A stretch of 14,537 nt of DNA from Caryophanales bacterium UBA2753 (GTDB lineage: Bacteria; Bacillota_I; Bacilli_A; RFN20; CAG-826), in the NCBI GenBank assembly GCA_002353275.1, contig DEJH01000045.1:1-14537 (forward strand), given 5' to 3'. Each line of letters opens with the position of its first letter. Positions within the stretch are counted from its first letter, which is position 1. The position numbers were made by a program, and so were the translations under genes. The notes below the pieces were generated by a model, which saw nothing but the letters and a program-made list of their open reading frames with translations, was not told the DNA's origin and made no database searches. Positions 1 through 7,033 of the stretch are shown in pieces.

Positions 1-11
1 GTTAATTTTAT

Positions 12-39
12 TTGCGCGCATAAATTATTCTATTATAAT
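12..39 (+). promoter_or_regulatory. Probable promoter of the SPFH operon
   Basis: A perfect -10 hexamer TATAAT lies at 34-39 with a TTGCGC hexamer (4 of 6 bases matching TTGACA) at 12-17, a 16-base spacer. Transcription would begin near 46, giving a leader of about 28 bases. AGGAG at 59-63 then acts as the ribosome binding site, 10 bases before the ATG at 74. The call rests on sequence match only, and the upstream context is outside the window. Confidence 0.55.
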
Positions 40-73
40 AAAGTTATAGTTTTTTTATAGGAGTCGAAAGCTT

Positions 74-1390
74 ATGTTAACTGATGAACAAGTTAAAGCT
101 GAGATTGAAGCGTATAACGAATCGCTTCTTTCACAGTACGCAGAGGCTAGGGAAAGTAAAAAACTCGTCGAGGTTTTGAAAGTTGTTAAATTTGACCTCG
201 CAAGTGATGCTGCTCACCAAGTCGTCTGTTATCGTTATCCAATCGAAGATCTTCCTGGTAATTCCACAATCGTTGTTGGTCATAGCCAAATTGCTCTTCT
301 CGATTTAGATGGCGAAGTTATACCATTAAGGCCAGCACTAAGACATGATACTAGTGCGGACAACGCAAATAGCAATGCTAAGCCTTTGAATGAGATCACC
401 AAGAAATTTACTGGTGGCGATTCGATAATGCACGTTAAGGTGTTCTTTATCCAACTTCAAAAGCATCCAAACATTCCATTTGCTACTAGTGGAGGACCAT
501 TACAAGCGTATGATGCAATCCAAAAGATTGGTGTTAAAATCCGTGCTCATGGTTTATTCACCGCTAAAATCGATGATTCTGATTTAACAGCAATCAATGC
601 CCAAGGTTTCTTAAAAGAAATCGTTGGTGAAAGAGGAATTGTCACTGCAAATGAATTCCAAGAACAATTAAAAGCCACTGTTGAAGGTGAATTACCAGGA
701 GTTATTCTCCCACCATTACAAAATGGTCAATTCCCAGCAATGGCGTTAAGTGCAAATGCTCCAGCATTCTCCAAACAATTATTTGATATTGTTAAACCTA
801 AATTTGAAGCAAACTTAATCTGCCTCGATGAATTAAAAATTCAAAAGATTCAATCCGAGAAAGATGAAGAATACTCTGAATTACTTGAAGCTCGTAGAGC
901 TGCTGTCCTCGCCGGAGGAGAAGCAGAAGCAATGCGTCAAAAAGGCTACGCTGCTGCTGAAGTCCGTGCTGCTGGTGGATATAGCTATCAAGATGAAAGA
1001 GGATACGACGTTATGCAAGCCGCTGCCGGAAACAATGCCTCTATGGGCACCTTTATGGGTGCTGGTATGGGCCTTGGAATGGGCATGGGAATGGGCGCTG
1101 GTATGGGAAGCGCAATGGGCAACATGGCCAATAACACAATGGGTCAAGTCCACGCTCCAGGTACCGTTCCTCCAGGAACACAAATGCCACCTCAAGGTGG
1201 AGCTGCTGCTGCCCCTTCTGTTGCTTGCCCACAATGTGGTGCCGCTGTTCCTGCTGGTAGTAAATTCTGCCCAAGCTGTGGATCAGCAATGCCTGCTCCA
1301 CAAGCCGGACCAAAATTCTGCCCAAGCTGTGGTTCACCTCTTGAACCAGGTGCAAAATTCTGTCCAAACTGTGGTGCAAAATTAGGATAA
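74..1390 (+). CDS. SPFH-domain protein with two C-terminal zinc ribbons (YdjI-like)
   Basis: 438 residues. The N-terminal two thirds (about residues 35-290) match the SPFH / 'virion core protein' type of Bacillus YdjI, a band-7-like scaffold that assembles at membranes. A charged helical stretch follows, then a low-complexity segment (residues 324-357) made largely of Met-Gly pairs, and a Pro/Ala linker. Two CxxC-x10-CxxC zinc ribbons close the protein: Cys385, 388, 399, 402 and Cys416, 419, 430, 433. There is no signal peptide or membrane helix, so membrane attachment would come through partners. In Bacillus, ydjI sits with ydjG (zinc ribbon) and ydjH (membrane protein) beside the PspA homologue ydjF; here membrane and zinc-ribbon genes follow directly. 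No PspA gene is seen, though upstream sequence is missing. The start is supported by AGGAG 10 bases upstream. Family membership is recognised from memory of domain patterns; the role in envelope stress is inferred. Confidence 0.85.
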   Translation: MLTDEQVKAEIEAYNESLLSQYAEARESKKLVEVLKVVKFDLASDAAHQVVCYRYPIEDLPGNSTIVVGHSQIALLDLDGEVIPLRPALRHDTSADNANSNAKPLNEITKKFTGGDSIMHVKVFFIQLQKHPNIPFATSGGPLQAYDAIQKIGVKIRAHGLFTAKIDDSDLTAINAQGFLKEIVGERGIVTANEFQEQLKATVEGELPGVILPPLQNGQFPAMALSANAPAFSKQLFDIVKPKFEANLICLDELKIQKIQSEKDEEYSELLEARRAAVLAGGEAEAMRQKGYAAAEVRAAGGYSYQDERGYDVMQAAAGNNASMGTFMGAGMGLGMGMGMGAGMGSAMGNMANNTMGQVHAPGTVPPGTQMPPQGGAAAAPSVACPQCGAAVPAGSKFCPSCGSAMPAPQAGPKFCPSCGSPLEPGAKFCPNCGAKLG

Positions 1391-1409
1391 TTTTTCGAGG
1401 TATATAAAC

Positions 1410-2126
1410 ATGAAAAAATTTGTCACATCTAAAACAGCTCTTATCGTAGTTGGCTTACTTGCTGTTTTATTCAACGTCGTCTTCTGGGCCATTGTCGGTT
1501 CTGAACTCGGCGCAGGAAAACAAATGGGTACTACCCTTTGGATTTCCTATGCAATGGTTATGGTTTCCTTTGTCGTATCCGGAGCAGTTACATTCATTAA
1601 ACCAGGATCTAAATCCGCGACTTTAGCAATCGTTCCAATGCTTTATGCAACTTGGGGCTATGTGATTGTTTGCTTAATCATGAACATGATTTTCATGTTC
1701 ATCAATACAAGTGCCAAAGGCGGATATATTGCTGATATCGTTTTAAATGCGATTCTTCTTATCGTTTATGCAATCGCTATGGTTGTTGCATATCGTTACT
1801 TTGCAAGAGTTAATACCATCTTTGAAAAGAAAGAAGAACGTGTTCTTAGACACTATAACTGGAGCAGCAAAATTTCATCTTTAATTTCTTTAGCAGAACA
1901 CGACGAAGTTAAAGTTGCTTTAGTCGAATTCAGAAGAATTATGAACTACTCTAGTAGTGGATCAAATGAAAAAACCGCTGAAGCTGATGCTAAACTTGAA
2001 GAAGAACTAGATAATCTTGAAGTTTTAATCAAATCCGGCGCTTCCGTTGAAGAACAAATGAGAGCTGTTAAATTTGCTCGTGTTGCTCTTGACGAAAGAA
2101 ATCGCGCTGTTGCGATGGCAAGATAA
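1410..2126 (+). CDS. Four-helix membrane protein with cytoplasmic C-terminal domain (YdjH-like position)
   Basis: 238 residues. Four hydrophobic segments are visible at about residues 9-31, 43-63, 70-101 and 105-133. A charged, helical C-terminal half (135-238) follows and is probably cytoplasmic; it contains an acidic stretch rich in Glu and Leu. The second gene of the operon starts 19 bases after the SPFH gene, with CGAGG 9 bases before the ATG. Its stop codon overlaps the start of the next gene by one base (TAATG), which suggests translational coupling. By position and architecture it corresponds to the membrane anchor YdjH of Bacillus, which helps bring the SPFH protein to the membrane. 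I cannot show sequence homology without a search, so the product name describes structure only. Confidence 0.75.
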   Translation: MKKFVTSKTALIVVGLLAVLFNVVFWAIVGSELGAGKQMGTTLWISYAMVMVSFVVSGAVTFIKPGSKSATLAIVPMLYATWGYVIVCLIMNMIFMFINTSAKGGYIADIVLNAILLIVYAIAMVVAYRYFARVNTIFEKKEERVLRHYNWSSKISSLISLAEHDEVKVALVEFRRIMNYSSSGSNEKTAEADAKLEEELDNLEVLIKSGASVEEQMRAVKFARVALDERNRAVAMAR

Positions 2127-2944
2127 TGGCGGAATTAATTTACACTTGTCCTAGTTGTGGTGCCGATTTCGACATGGCGAATGTCGATACGAAGAAACGT
2201 ATCGGATATTGTATCTTCTGTCGAGCATATCGTCCAATTCCAAAAAAGCACTCCAATAACTCTGCAGATTTACAAGCAAGCTTAGATGAAGCAGTTAACT
2301 TATTTAAAAGTGGCAACTTCTCAAGCGCTAGAAGATGTGCAGAAACCGTTATTTCTCTTTCCAAGAAAAACGCGGTTGCAAATTATATCATTTCTTTCTG
2401 TGATGCCTTTACTGAATCATTTAAAGAAACTAAGAAATATGAAGATTACTTCTTAAGAAGATTCCCTGACTTTGAATTAGAGATCGAAGAAGAAGAACTT
2501 CTTAAACAATTAATAATTGCAACTAGAAATAGAAGTATGGAATTCGAATGCGAAATCCTTAAGAAATTCTGTGAATATGACGATCCTGAAGAATTAGCAG
2601 CCTTCGTCGATAAATTCTCACCTGCCTGTATTCAAAAACGTCCTGATATCTCATTTATGAGTGAAGAGATGATGAATGTTTATGGCGAAATTAGTGAGAA
2701 ATGTCTCATTCCTCAAACTTGGCTCGCATTATATAATTCAATGCTCAAAAATCCTGATTCACCTTTAAGTAATGATTCTTTCTATCTAAAAACAAAGTCT
2801 GAGCGCGTATATAAAGAATTCATTCTTAGAATTGGAAATATCTTCAATCGAATCAAGGATCCAGCTTCACACACTAAATTCTTTGGGGCTTTTGGAAAAG
2901 TCCAAACAGTGTATGAAACTAAATTAGCTAAAGCAAATTCATAA
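2126..2944 (+). CDS. N-terminal zinc-ribbon protein with helical-repeat body
   Basis: 272 residues. A zinc ribbon opens the protein: Cys8, Cys11, Cys29 and Cys32 (CPSC then CIFC). The remainder is predicted mostly helical. Residues of about 48-95 have the alternating small/hydrophobic pattern of a TPR-like pair ('AVNLFKSGNFSSARRCAE'), so a protein-interaction role is likely. No membrane segment or enzyme motif is visible. It starts on the last base of the upstream stop codon and precedes the coiled-coil gene by 22 bases. In Bacillus ydjFGHI the zinc-ribbon member is YdjG, which acts with YdjH in membrane recruitment; this protein may play the same part, but the similarity is of layout and cysteine motif rather than proven homology. 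The second half (about 130-272) is unfamiliar. Confidence 0.75.
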   Translation: MAELIYTCPSCGADFDMANVDTKKRIGYCIFCRAYRPIPKKHSNNSADLQASLDEAVNLFKSGNFSSARRCAETVISLSKKNAVANYIISFCDAFTESFKETKKYEDYFLRRFPDFELEIEEEELLKQLIIATRNRSMEFECEILKKFCEYDDPEELAAFVDKFSPACIQKRPDISFMSEEMMNVYGEISEKCLIPQTWLALYNSMLKNPDSPLSNDSFYLKTKSERVYKEFILRIGNIFNRIKDPASHTKFFGAFGKVQTVYETKLAKANS

Positions 2945-2966
2945 CATATAATAAGGAGGGTTTTAT

Positions 2967-4685
2967 ATGGCTGATGGATATGTAGATTTGTCGGGTGTAT
3001 ATAGTCGATTATCGGCTATTTCCAGTCAAATCCAAACCGTTAATTACAATGTTGACGGTGTAAGACAAAATGTTGAACAAGTTCGTCGTGAAACGATGGC
3101 GGAAATCAACAGATTAAAACTTCAATTAGAAGAGATGGAGAGACAAAACAGGTTCCGTGCTGCTTTCCAAAGAGCAATTTCCGAAATCATTCGTGTTAGA
3201 CAAGAACTTGAAAATAACTTCTCTACTCAAAAGAAAGTCAGAGAATACATGCTTGGTATTCTTGACGCTAGCGATCTCGCATTAATTCAAAAGACCACAA
3301 TTAGTAGATGTACTGAAGAATTAATGTTAGGTGCTCCAAAATATTGGCTCGCTCCTGCTTTAATCGCTCTTGCTGCCTGGATTAGTGATAATAAACCACT
3401 AGCAAAACGTGCATTAGCAGAAGCTTGTAGAAGAGATGATGAGAAAGTCTCTCTCTTAATGGCCCTTATTACTAGAAGAGTTAACGCAGGTAGAATTCAA
3501 AACGGTAAGAAACTCGTTGATTCTAACATTCAATTCAAGTGGTTAAATAGATACTTCTCACATCAAAATCCACTCGAAATGAGAACATCAATTATGGCGT
3601 TCGTTGATGCTTATTCTAATAACATCTTCGGATTTGATAAGGACAATATTTGTGGTGATCAAATCGAAGCTTGGATGAAAACTTTAATGAAGAAGATTCC
3701 AAATTTTGAAGATAACCAAAAAGAATATTGGAAAGGTGTCTTCGCAAGTAGAACAATTCATTACGACTCCGAAAACTATCGTACATTAAAACTTCTTTGC
3801 GAACCTGCCCAATATAAAGCAATGGATGATTATCTCGATCGCATTTGTGCTTCCGAAGATCCAGTTGATGGAATTAAAGCTCAATTCAACGAAATGATGC
3901 ACGCTCCAATCGATACTAGAAAACTTATCGAAGATATCGACCTTCAATTACATGACTTAGTCTCTAAATATGAAGAAAGTGAAGCTGAACTTCGTAACGA
4001 AGAAAGATTCCTCTCTCGTGTTAAAGAACTCGAAGGAGATGAAGACACCGCTAAAGCACAAATCGAAGCAGAAGACGCAGCGATGAGAGCTCGTGACGTT
4101 CCAGTTAACTTTGCTCAACGTTTAAGTCAAGCAATTAACGATTCTTCTCGCCCAGGCAGTGAAAAGATTACCGCTATTAAATTACTTAGACCATACATTT
4201 CTGGCGCATTTAACGAATTCATGGTTGCTAATAAGGATAATTATCCAAAAACCATCGATTTACGTTTCTCTGAACCAGGTAAAGTTGCTTTTGGTAAATC
4301 ATTTACATGGGCTGGTCAAACCGAAAACGGTGAAAACCAAGAAGAACTCGAAGCAACATTACGTAAGAAATATGACGAAACCCGTGATAGTTCTGTAGCT
4401 TCAATTACCGATGTCGAACTCAAAAAAGCTGAAAAAGCTAGACGTATTTGGGGATATTTATCATTCATCATTATCGGTATCATTCCATGGTTAGTTTACA
4501 GACACAAATGCAAGAAGATTGACGCTCAAAACAAAGCCAATCGTGAAGCTGTTAGAAAATACTACGATCGCAATAAAGAAGCTTCTGTCCAATTACTTGC
4601 AAAAGCTCTTGAAGGTAGAAAAGAAGCCAATAGTGTTGTTTCTAACTTCTTAGCGGAAGAATCTAGTGAGCAAATCGTTCTTTAA
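2967..4685 (+). CDS. Large coiled-coil protein with C-terminal membrane segment, unknown function
   Basis: 572 residues. An N-terminal coiled coil (about residues 15-85, rich in Gln, Val, Glu, Arg) leads into a long helical body that includes a hydrophobic patch near 130-150 ('WLAPALIALAAWI'). A second charged coiled coil occupies about 325-370. A single strong hydrophobic segment at about 495-514 is flanked by basic residues, with a basic helical tail after it. The pattern suggests a membrane-anchored scaffold or stress-responsive structural protein. It has one of the best Shine-Dalgarno sequences in the window (AAGGAGG at 2953-2959, 7 bases before the ATG), so strong expression is expected. 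It lies inside the SPFH operon, 22 bases after the zinc-ribbon gene and 17 before the acidic-protein gene. I do not recognise the family. It could replace PspA as the coiled-coil element of the system; that is inference. Confidence 0.75.
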   Translation: MADGYVDLSGVYSRLSAISSQIQTVNYNVDGVRQNVEQVRRETMAEINRLKLQLEEMERQNRFRAAFQRAISEIIRVRQELENNFSTQKKVREYMLGILDASDLALIQKTTISRCTEELMLGAPKYWLAPALIALAAWISDNKPLAKRALAEACRRDDEKVSLLMALITRRVNAGRIQNGKKLVDSNIQFKWLNRYFSHQNPLEMRTSIMAFVDAYSNNIFGFDKDNICGDQIEAWMKTLMKKIPNFEDNQKEYWKGVFASRTIHYDSENYRTLKLLCEPAQYKAMDDYLDRICASEDPVDGIKAQFNEMMHAPIDTRKLIEDIDLQLHDLVSKYEESEAELRNEERFLSRVKELEGDEDTAKAQIEAEDAAMRARDVPVNFAQRLSQAINDSSRPGSEKITAIKLLRPYISGAFNEFMVANKDNYPKTIDLRFSEPGKVAFGKSFTWAGQTENGENQEELEATLRKKYDETRDSSVASITDVELKKAEKARRIWGYLSFIIIGIIPWLVYRHKCKKIDAQNKANREAVRKYYDRNKEASVQLLAKALEGRKEANSVVSNFLAEESSEQIVL

Positions 4686-4702
4686 TAAAGGAGGTTATCA
4701 AA

Positions 4703-4945
4703 ATGGAAGAAAAAGAAAACTTAGTAGTCGAAGAAAAAGTTGAAGAAGCTCCAGTTGAAGAAGCTGAAGCTCTTGAACCAGTCGGAGAAGAATCTCTCGA
4801 TGACCTTTCTTTAGAACTCGATGGTGTTGAAGAAGCGACACCTCTTGAAGAAGCTGAGATTGAAGATCCTCTTGTCAGTGAAGACCAAGGCAAATACGCT
4901 GATGGATTCCCTGATTGGAACCTTGAACCTCCTATGGGAAAATAA
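4703..4945 (+). CDS. Small highly acidic protein with conserved-looking C-terminal tail
   Basis: 80 residues, of which 29 are Glu or Asp and only 4 are Lys, with no Cys, His or Arg. The first 63 residues form a degenerate repeat of EE-A/V-P units and are almost certainly disordered. The last 17 residues differ sharply: they carry Tyr, Phe, Trp and prolines in 'GFPDWNLEPP', which looks like a short linear binding motif. It is the last gene of the operon, with a near-perfect Shine-Dalgarno sequence (AAAGGAGG at 4687-4694, 8 bases upstream) and a terminator 21 bases after its stop. The reverse frame over this stretch is a mirror of the acidic codons and not a gene. Function is unknown; an adaptor that docks to one of the scaffold proteins or their zinc ribbons is the simplest reading. 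Confidence 0.75.
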   Translation: MEEKENLVVEEKVEEAPVEEAEALEPVGEESLDDLSLELDGVEEATPLEEAEIEDPLVSEDQGKYADGFPDWNLEPPMGK

Positions 4946-4965
4946 TTAAATAATATTAATTCATT

Positions 4966-4998
4966 AAGTGGCATTAGAAATAATGTCACTTTTTGTTT
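4966..4998 (+). terminator. Rho-independent terminator of the SPFH operon
   Basis: An 11-base-pair stem (4966-4976 with 4981-4991, one G-U pair) closes on a GAAA tetraloop and runs into a T tract at 4990-4998. It follows the acidic-protein stop by 21 bases. No promoter-like sequence precedes it inside the gap. Confidence 0.9.
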
Positions 4999-5004
4999 AA
5001 ATAT

Positions 5005-5033
5005 TTATAGACAGAAATGATAATTTATATAAA
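5005..5033 (+). promoter_or_regulatory. Possible promoter of the metal-permease gene
   Basis: TATAAA at 5028-5033 could be a -10 box, with a poor TTATAG hexamer at 5005-5010 and a 17-base spacer. The terminator directly upstream means that this gene needs its own promoter, and the A/T-rich stretch offers no better one. Transcription would start about 5040, very close to the ATG at 5045. Weak evidence. Confidence 0.3.
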
Positions 5034-5044
5034 ATTAAAGAGTT

Positions 5045-5920
5045 ATGACTGGTGAAGTTGTTCTCGATGTATTTCTAGATGCTTTAAAAGATAGTGCGAT
5101 TGTCTTAGCCTTTGTCTTTGCTTTTCACGTCTTATTATCTTTTATTGAAGATAAGTTATCTAATTTCTTAACTAAACATAGAAAGACTGGTCCATTATTT
5201 GGATCAATATTTGGAATTATTCCTCAATGTGGAACTTCTGTTATTGCCGGAGATTTATATATTTCTAAATATATTACGATGGGAACAGTGGTGGCGATTT
5301 TCCTCTCTTGTAGTGATGCAGCGCTAATCGTCTTACTTAATCCAGTTCATTTTTCCAGTAAGACAATTATGGTTTTACCATTAATTGGATTAAAGTTCTT
5401 AATTGGCTTCTTAATTGGTTTTTTGGTGGATTTAATTTATAAGAATCAAGAAATAGTGGATACCTCTAAAGAACTTGAAGACGTTTCTTGCTCTGACCAT
5501 CATCACCAAGGACATGTCAAACTTCATAAACATTTAATCCACCCATTAATCCACTCCTTGGAAATATTTGCTTTCGTTTTAGTAATTAATTTCTCATTAG
5601 GATTAATTATCGCTAGTGTTGGAGAAAATACTTTTATCTCATTTATGACATCAAATAGATATCTCACTCCTTTATTTGCGACATTCATTGGTTTAATCCC
5701 TAACTGTGTTAGTAGTGTTCTTATTTCTGAATTATATTTATCTAATTCCATCCCATTTGGAGCTTTATTAGCGGGTTTATTAATGAATGCAGGACTAGGA
5801 ATGATGGTTCTTTTAAAAAACAAAAATACGATTAAGAAAACATTTGTGATCTTAGGTATATGTTTTATTACATCAATAGTTGTCGGTTACATCAGCTCTT
5901 TATTTGAATGGTTTATTTAA
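5045..5920 (+). CDS. Polytopic heavy-metal permease-like protein (ArsP_2 / putative manganese transporter type)
   Basis: 291 residues with eight or more hydrophobic segments. The protein is an internal duplication: each half has a matching core, 'FGIIPQCGTSV' with 'DLYIS' near residue 58-78 and 'IGLIPNCVSSV' with 'ELYLS' near 217-235. Such duplicated P-x-C cores are typical of the 10TM heavy-metal exporter family (ArsP_2), which many annotations call putative manganese transporters. Between the halves lies a cytoplasmic or external loop with eight histidines in 19 residues (152-154, 157, 161, 163, 166, 170) and Cys149, a plausible metal-sensing or metal-buffering loop. The Shine-Dalgarno match is poor (AAAGAG only 2 bases from ATG), so a leaderless mRNA is possible. 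The DUF1295-type gene follows by one base, so the two are co-transcribed. Substrate is not determined by the sequence. Confidence 0.75.
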   Translation: MTGEVVLDVFLDALKDSAIVLAFVFAFHVLLSFIEDKLSNFLTKHRKTGPLFGSIFGIIPQCGTSVIAGDLYISKYITMGTVVAIFLSCSDAALIVLLNPVHFSSKTIMVLPLIGLKFLIGFLIGFLVDLIYKNQEIVDTSKELEDVSCSDHHHQGHVKLHKHLIHPLIHSLEIFAFVLVINFSLGLIIASVGENTFISFMTSNRYLTPLFATFIGLIPNCVSSVLISELYLSNSIPFGALLAGLLMNAGLGMMVLLKNKNTIKKTFVILGICFITSIVVGYISSLFEWFI

Positions 5921-5921
5921 G

Positions 5922-6794
5922 ATGAAAAAGAAAATTTATGGTTTGTTAATCCTTTTATCAATTTATTTAATCGCTGCCGCTATTGGACTTGGCTCTTTCT
6001 ATTTGTTAAATGGAAAGGTTGATATTCTAGTTAATATCTTAATTAGTGATGTTATCGCTACTATCTTTGTTTGGGCAACTGGATTAATCTTTAAAACCGC
6101 TTCGGTTTATGATCCTTATTGGTCGCTACAAACACTTGTCATCTATTTAGGTTTACTATTTTATTATAATAACTGGACAATATTCACAATTATTCCATTA
6201 ATCGCTATTATTTTATATTCAATTAGATTAACAACAAACTTCTGCATTGGTTTCCATGATTTAAGTTATGTTGATTGGCGATATAAAATGCTCGCTAAAA
6301 AAAGTGGAAAATTATTCCAATTAGTGAATCTATTTGGAATTTGTATGTTCCCTACTTTAGTGGTTTATTCCGCTTCTATCCCTTTAATGGTCTACGCTAA
6401 TAACGCTATTAATCATGGATATTGGGATATAGTCGGTTCAGCCATCATTTTAGGTGGCACTTTATTAGAATTAATCACTGATATTCAAATGAAGAAATTT
6501 ATCAAAATTAGAGCTAGTAGAGAAGAAGTGATTAATATTGGATTATGGAAATATTCTCGTCACCCAAATTATTTAGGGGAAATATTGATTTGGTTTGGCG
6601 TAGCCGCGATATTAATCATTTCCAATCTAAATTATTGGTATTTCATTTTTGGGGCTATTATTAATTTATTAATGTTTATTTTCATCTCCATTCCAATGGA
6701 AGAAAATCATATGAAAGAATATAAACCATTAATGAATGAATACATTAGTAAAACATCCACATTACTTATTCTTCCTAACCGTAAGAGTAAATAA
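5922..6794 (+). CDS. DUF1295 / steroid-5-alpha-reductase-like membrane enzyme
   Basis: 290 residues, largely hydrophobic with about seven membrane segments. The diagnostic C-terminal motif 'LWKYSRHPNYLGE' is present (Arg213, His214, Pro215, Asn216, Tyr217), followed by Glu-Glu-x-His near the end ('PMEENHMKEY'), as in the steroid-5-alpha-reductase C-terminal fold shared with isoprenylcysteine methyltransferases. Members of DUF1295 are thought to act on a lipid or small hydrophobic substrate with SAM or NADPH, and bacterial substrates are mostly unknown. A longer frame opens at 5880, but that start would overlap the permease gene by 41 bases. The ATG at 5922 gives a membrane-protein N terminus (MKKKIYG) and follows the permease stop by one base, so I prefer it. 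No Shine-Dalgarno sequence is evident, and translation is probably coupled to the upstream gene. Confidence 0.8.
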   Translation: MKKKIYGLLILLSIYLIAAAIGLGSFYLLNGKVDILVNILISDVIATIFVWATGLIFKTASVYDPYWSLQTLVIYLGLLFYYNNWTIFTIIPLIAIILYSIRLTTNFCIGFHDLSYVDWRYKMLAKKSGKLFQLVNLFGICMFPTLVVYSASIPLMVYANNAINHGYWDIVGSAIILGGTLLELITDIQMKKFIKIRASREEVINIGLWKYSRHPNYLGEILIWFGVAAILIISNLNYWYFIFGAIINLLMFIFISIPMEENHMKEYKPLMNEYISKTSTLLILPNRKSK

Positions 6795-6814
6795 ATAGAA
6801 AATTATTTATTTTT
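6789..6814 (+). terminator. Possible weak A/U-only terminator
   Basis: AAATAAAT (6789-6796, overlapping the stop codon) can pair with ATTTATTT (6805-6812) across an 8-base loop, followed by a short T run to 6814. The stem has no G-C pairs, so termination would be inefficient and the tRNAs may receive readthrough. Confidence 0.3.
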
Positions 6815-6824
6815 AAATAGACTT

Positions 6825-6833
6825 TGATATAAT
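6825..6833 (+). promoter_or_regulatory. Extended -10 promoter of the tRNA-Ile2 / tRNA-Ser pair
   Basis: TGATATAAT is a perfect extended -10 element (TGn plus TATAAT). It ends 16 bases before the first tRNA base at 6850, so transcription would start near 6840. The same 11-base string TTTGATATAAT occurs before the amidohydrolase gene at 13382-13392. No good -35 hexamer is seen, as expected for an extended -10. Confidence 0.65.
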
Positions 6834-6849
6834 TGTTATCGCACTAGAG

Positions 6850-6924
6850 GGACCCATAGCTCAAAGGAAGAGCCCTCCGCTCATAACGGAGTTGTTGTAG
6901 TGTCGGGATCTACTGGGTCCACCA
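6850..6924 (+). tRNA. tRNA-Ile2 (CAT anticodon), with atypical T arm
   Basis: 75 bases with the CCA encoded. The acceptor stem GGACCCA/TGGGTCC is perfect, the D stem GCTC/GAGC is intact with G18G19, and the anticodon stem CTCCG/CGGAG carries the loop CTCATAA with anticodon CAT at 6882-6884. The CAT anticodon could mean Met, but the loop, the GGACC acceptor start with C4-G69 and C5-G68 pairs, and a 75-base size match the Ile2 class, whose C34 becomes lysidine (TilS) to read AUA. The T arm departs from rule: stem GTAGT against TCTAC has a T-T mismatch at 53-61 and the loop is GTCGGGA, so T54 and A58 are both G. Overall a tRNA, probably functional, but with a weakened T-loop. Confidence 0.85.
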
Positions 6925-6930
6925 AAAAAT

Positions 6931-7021
6931 GGAGAATTACCCAAGTGGCTGAAGGGGTCGGTCTTGAAAACCGATAGGGGGTGCAAGCCCCGCTAGAGTT
7001 CAAATCTCTAATTCTCCGCCA
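6931..7021 (+). tRNA. tRNA-Ser (TGA anticodon)
   Basis: 91 bases with the CCA encoded. The acceptor stem GGAGAAT/ATTCTCC is perfect, the discriminator is G, and the anticodon TGA lies at 6965-6967 in loop CTTGAAA. A long class II variable arm (about 6976-6992, a GGGG/CCCC hairpin) is present, as required for serine. The T loop TTCAAAT is canonical. It lies 6 bases after tRNA-Ile2 and is probably cut from the same precursor. It reads UCA and, by wobble, other UCN codons. Confidence 0.97.
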
Positions 7022-7033
7022 AATGCTTTCTAT

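Noticed and set aside
864..1385. Open frames on both strands (864-1385 plus; 881-1234 and 1053-1379 minus) over the SPFH gene
   Set aside because: They mirror the biased Met-Gly, Ala and Cys codons of the SPFH protein and have no ribosome binding site or domain.
4663..4989. Minus-strand frame of 108 residues, Ser-rich
   Set aside because: It is the antisense of the Glu-rich acidic gene and overlaps the terminator; the Ser runs come from GAA/GAG codons.
5880..5921. Longer start for the DUF1295 gene
   Set aside because: It would overlap the permease by 41 bases with no binding site; ATG at 5922 fits the one-base operon junction and gives a normal membrane N terminus.
6850..6924. tRNA-Met reading of the CAT anticodon
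   Set aside because: The anticodon loop CTCATAA and the GGACC acceptor with C4-G69/C5-G68 match Ile2, and initiator features (unpaired position 1, three G-C pairs in the anticodon stem) are absent.
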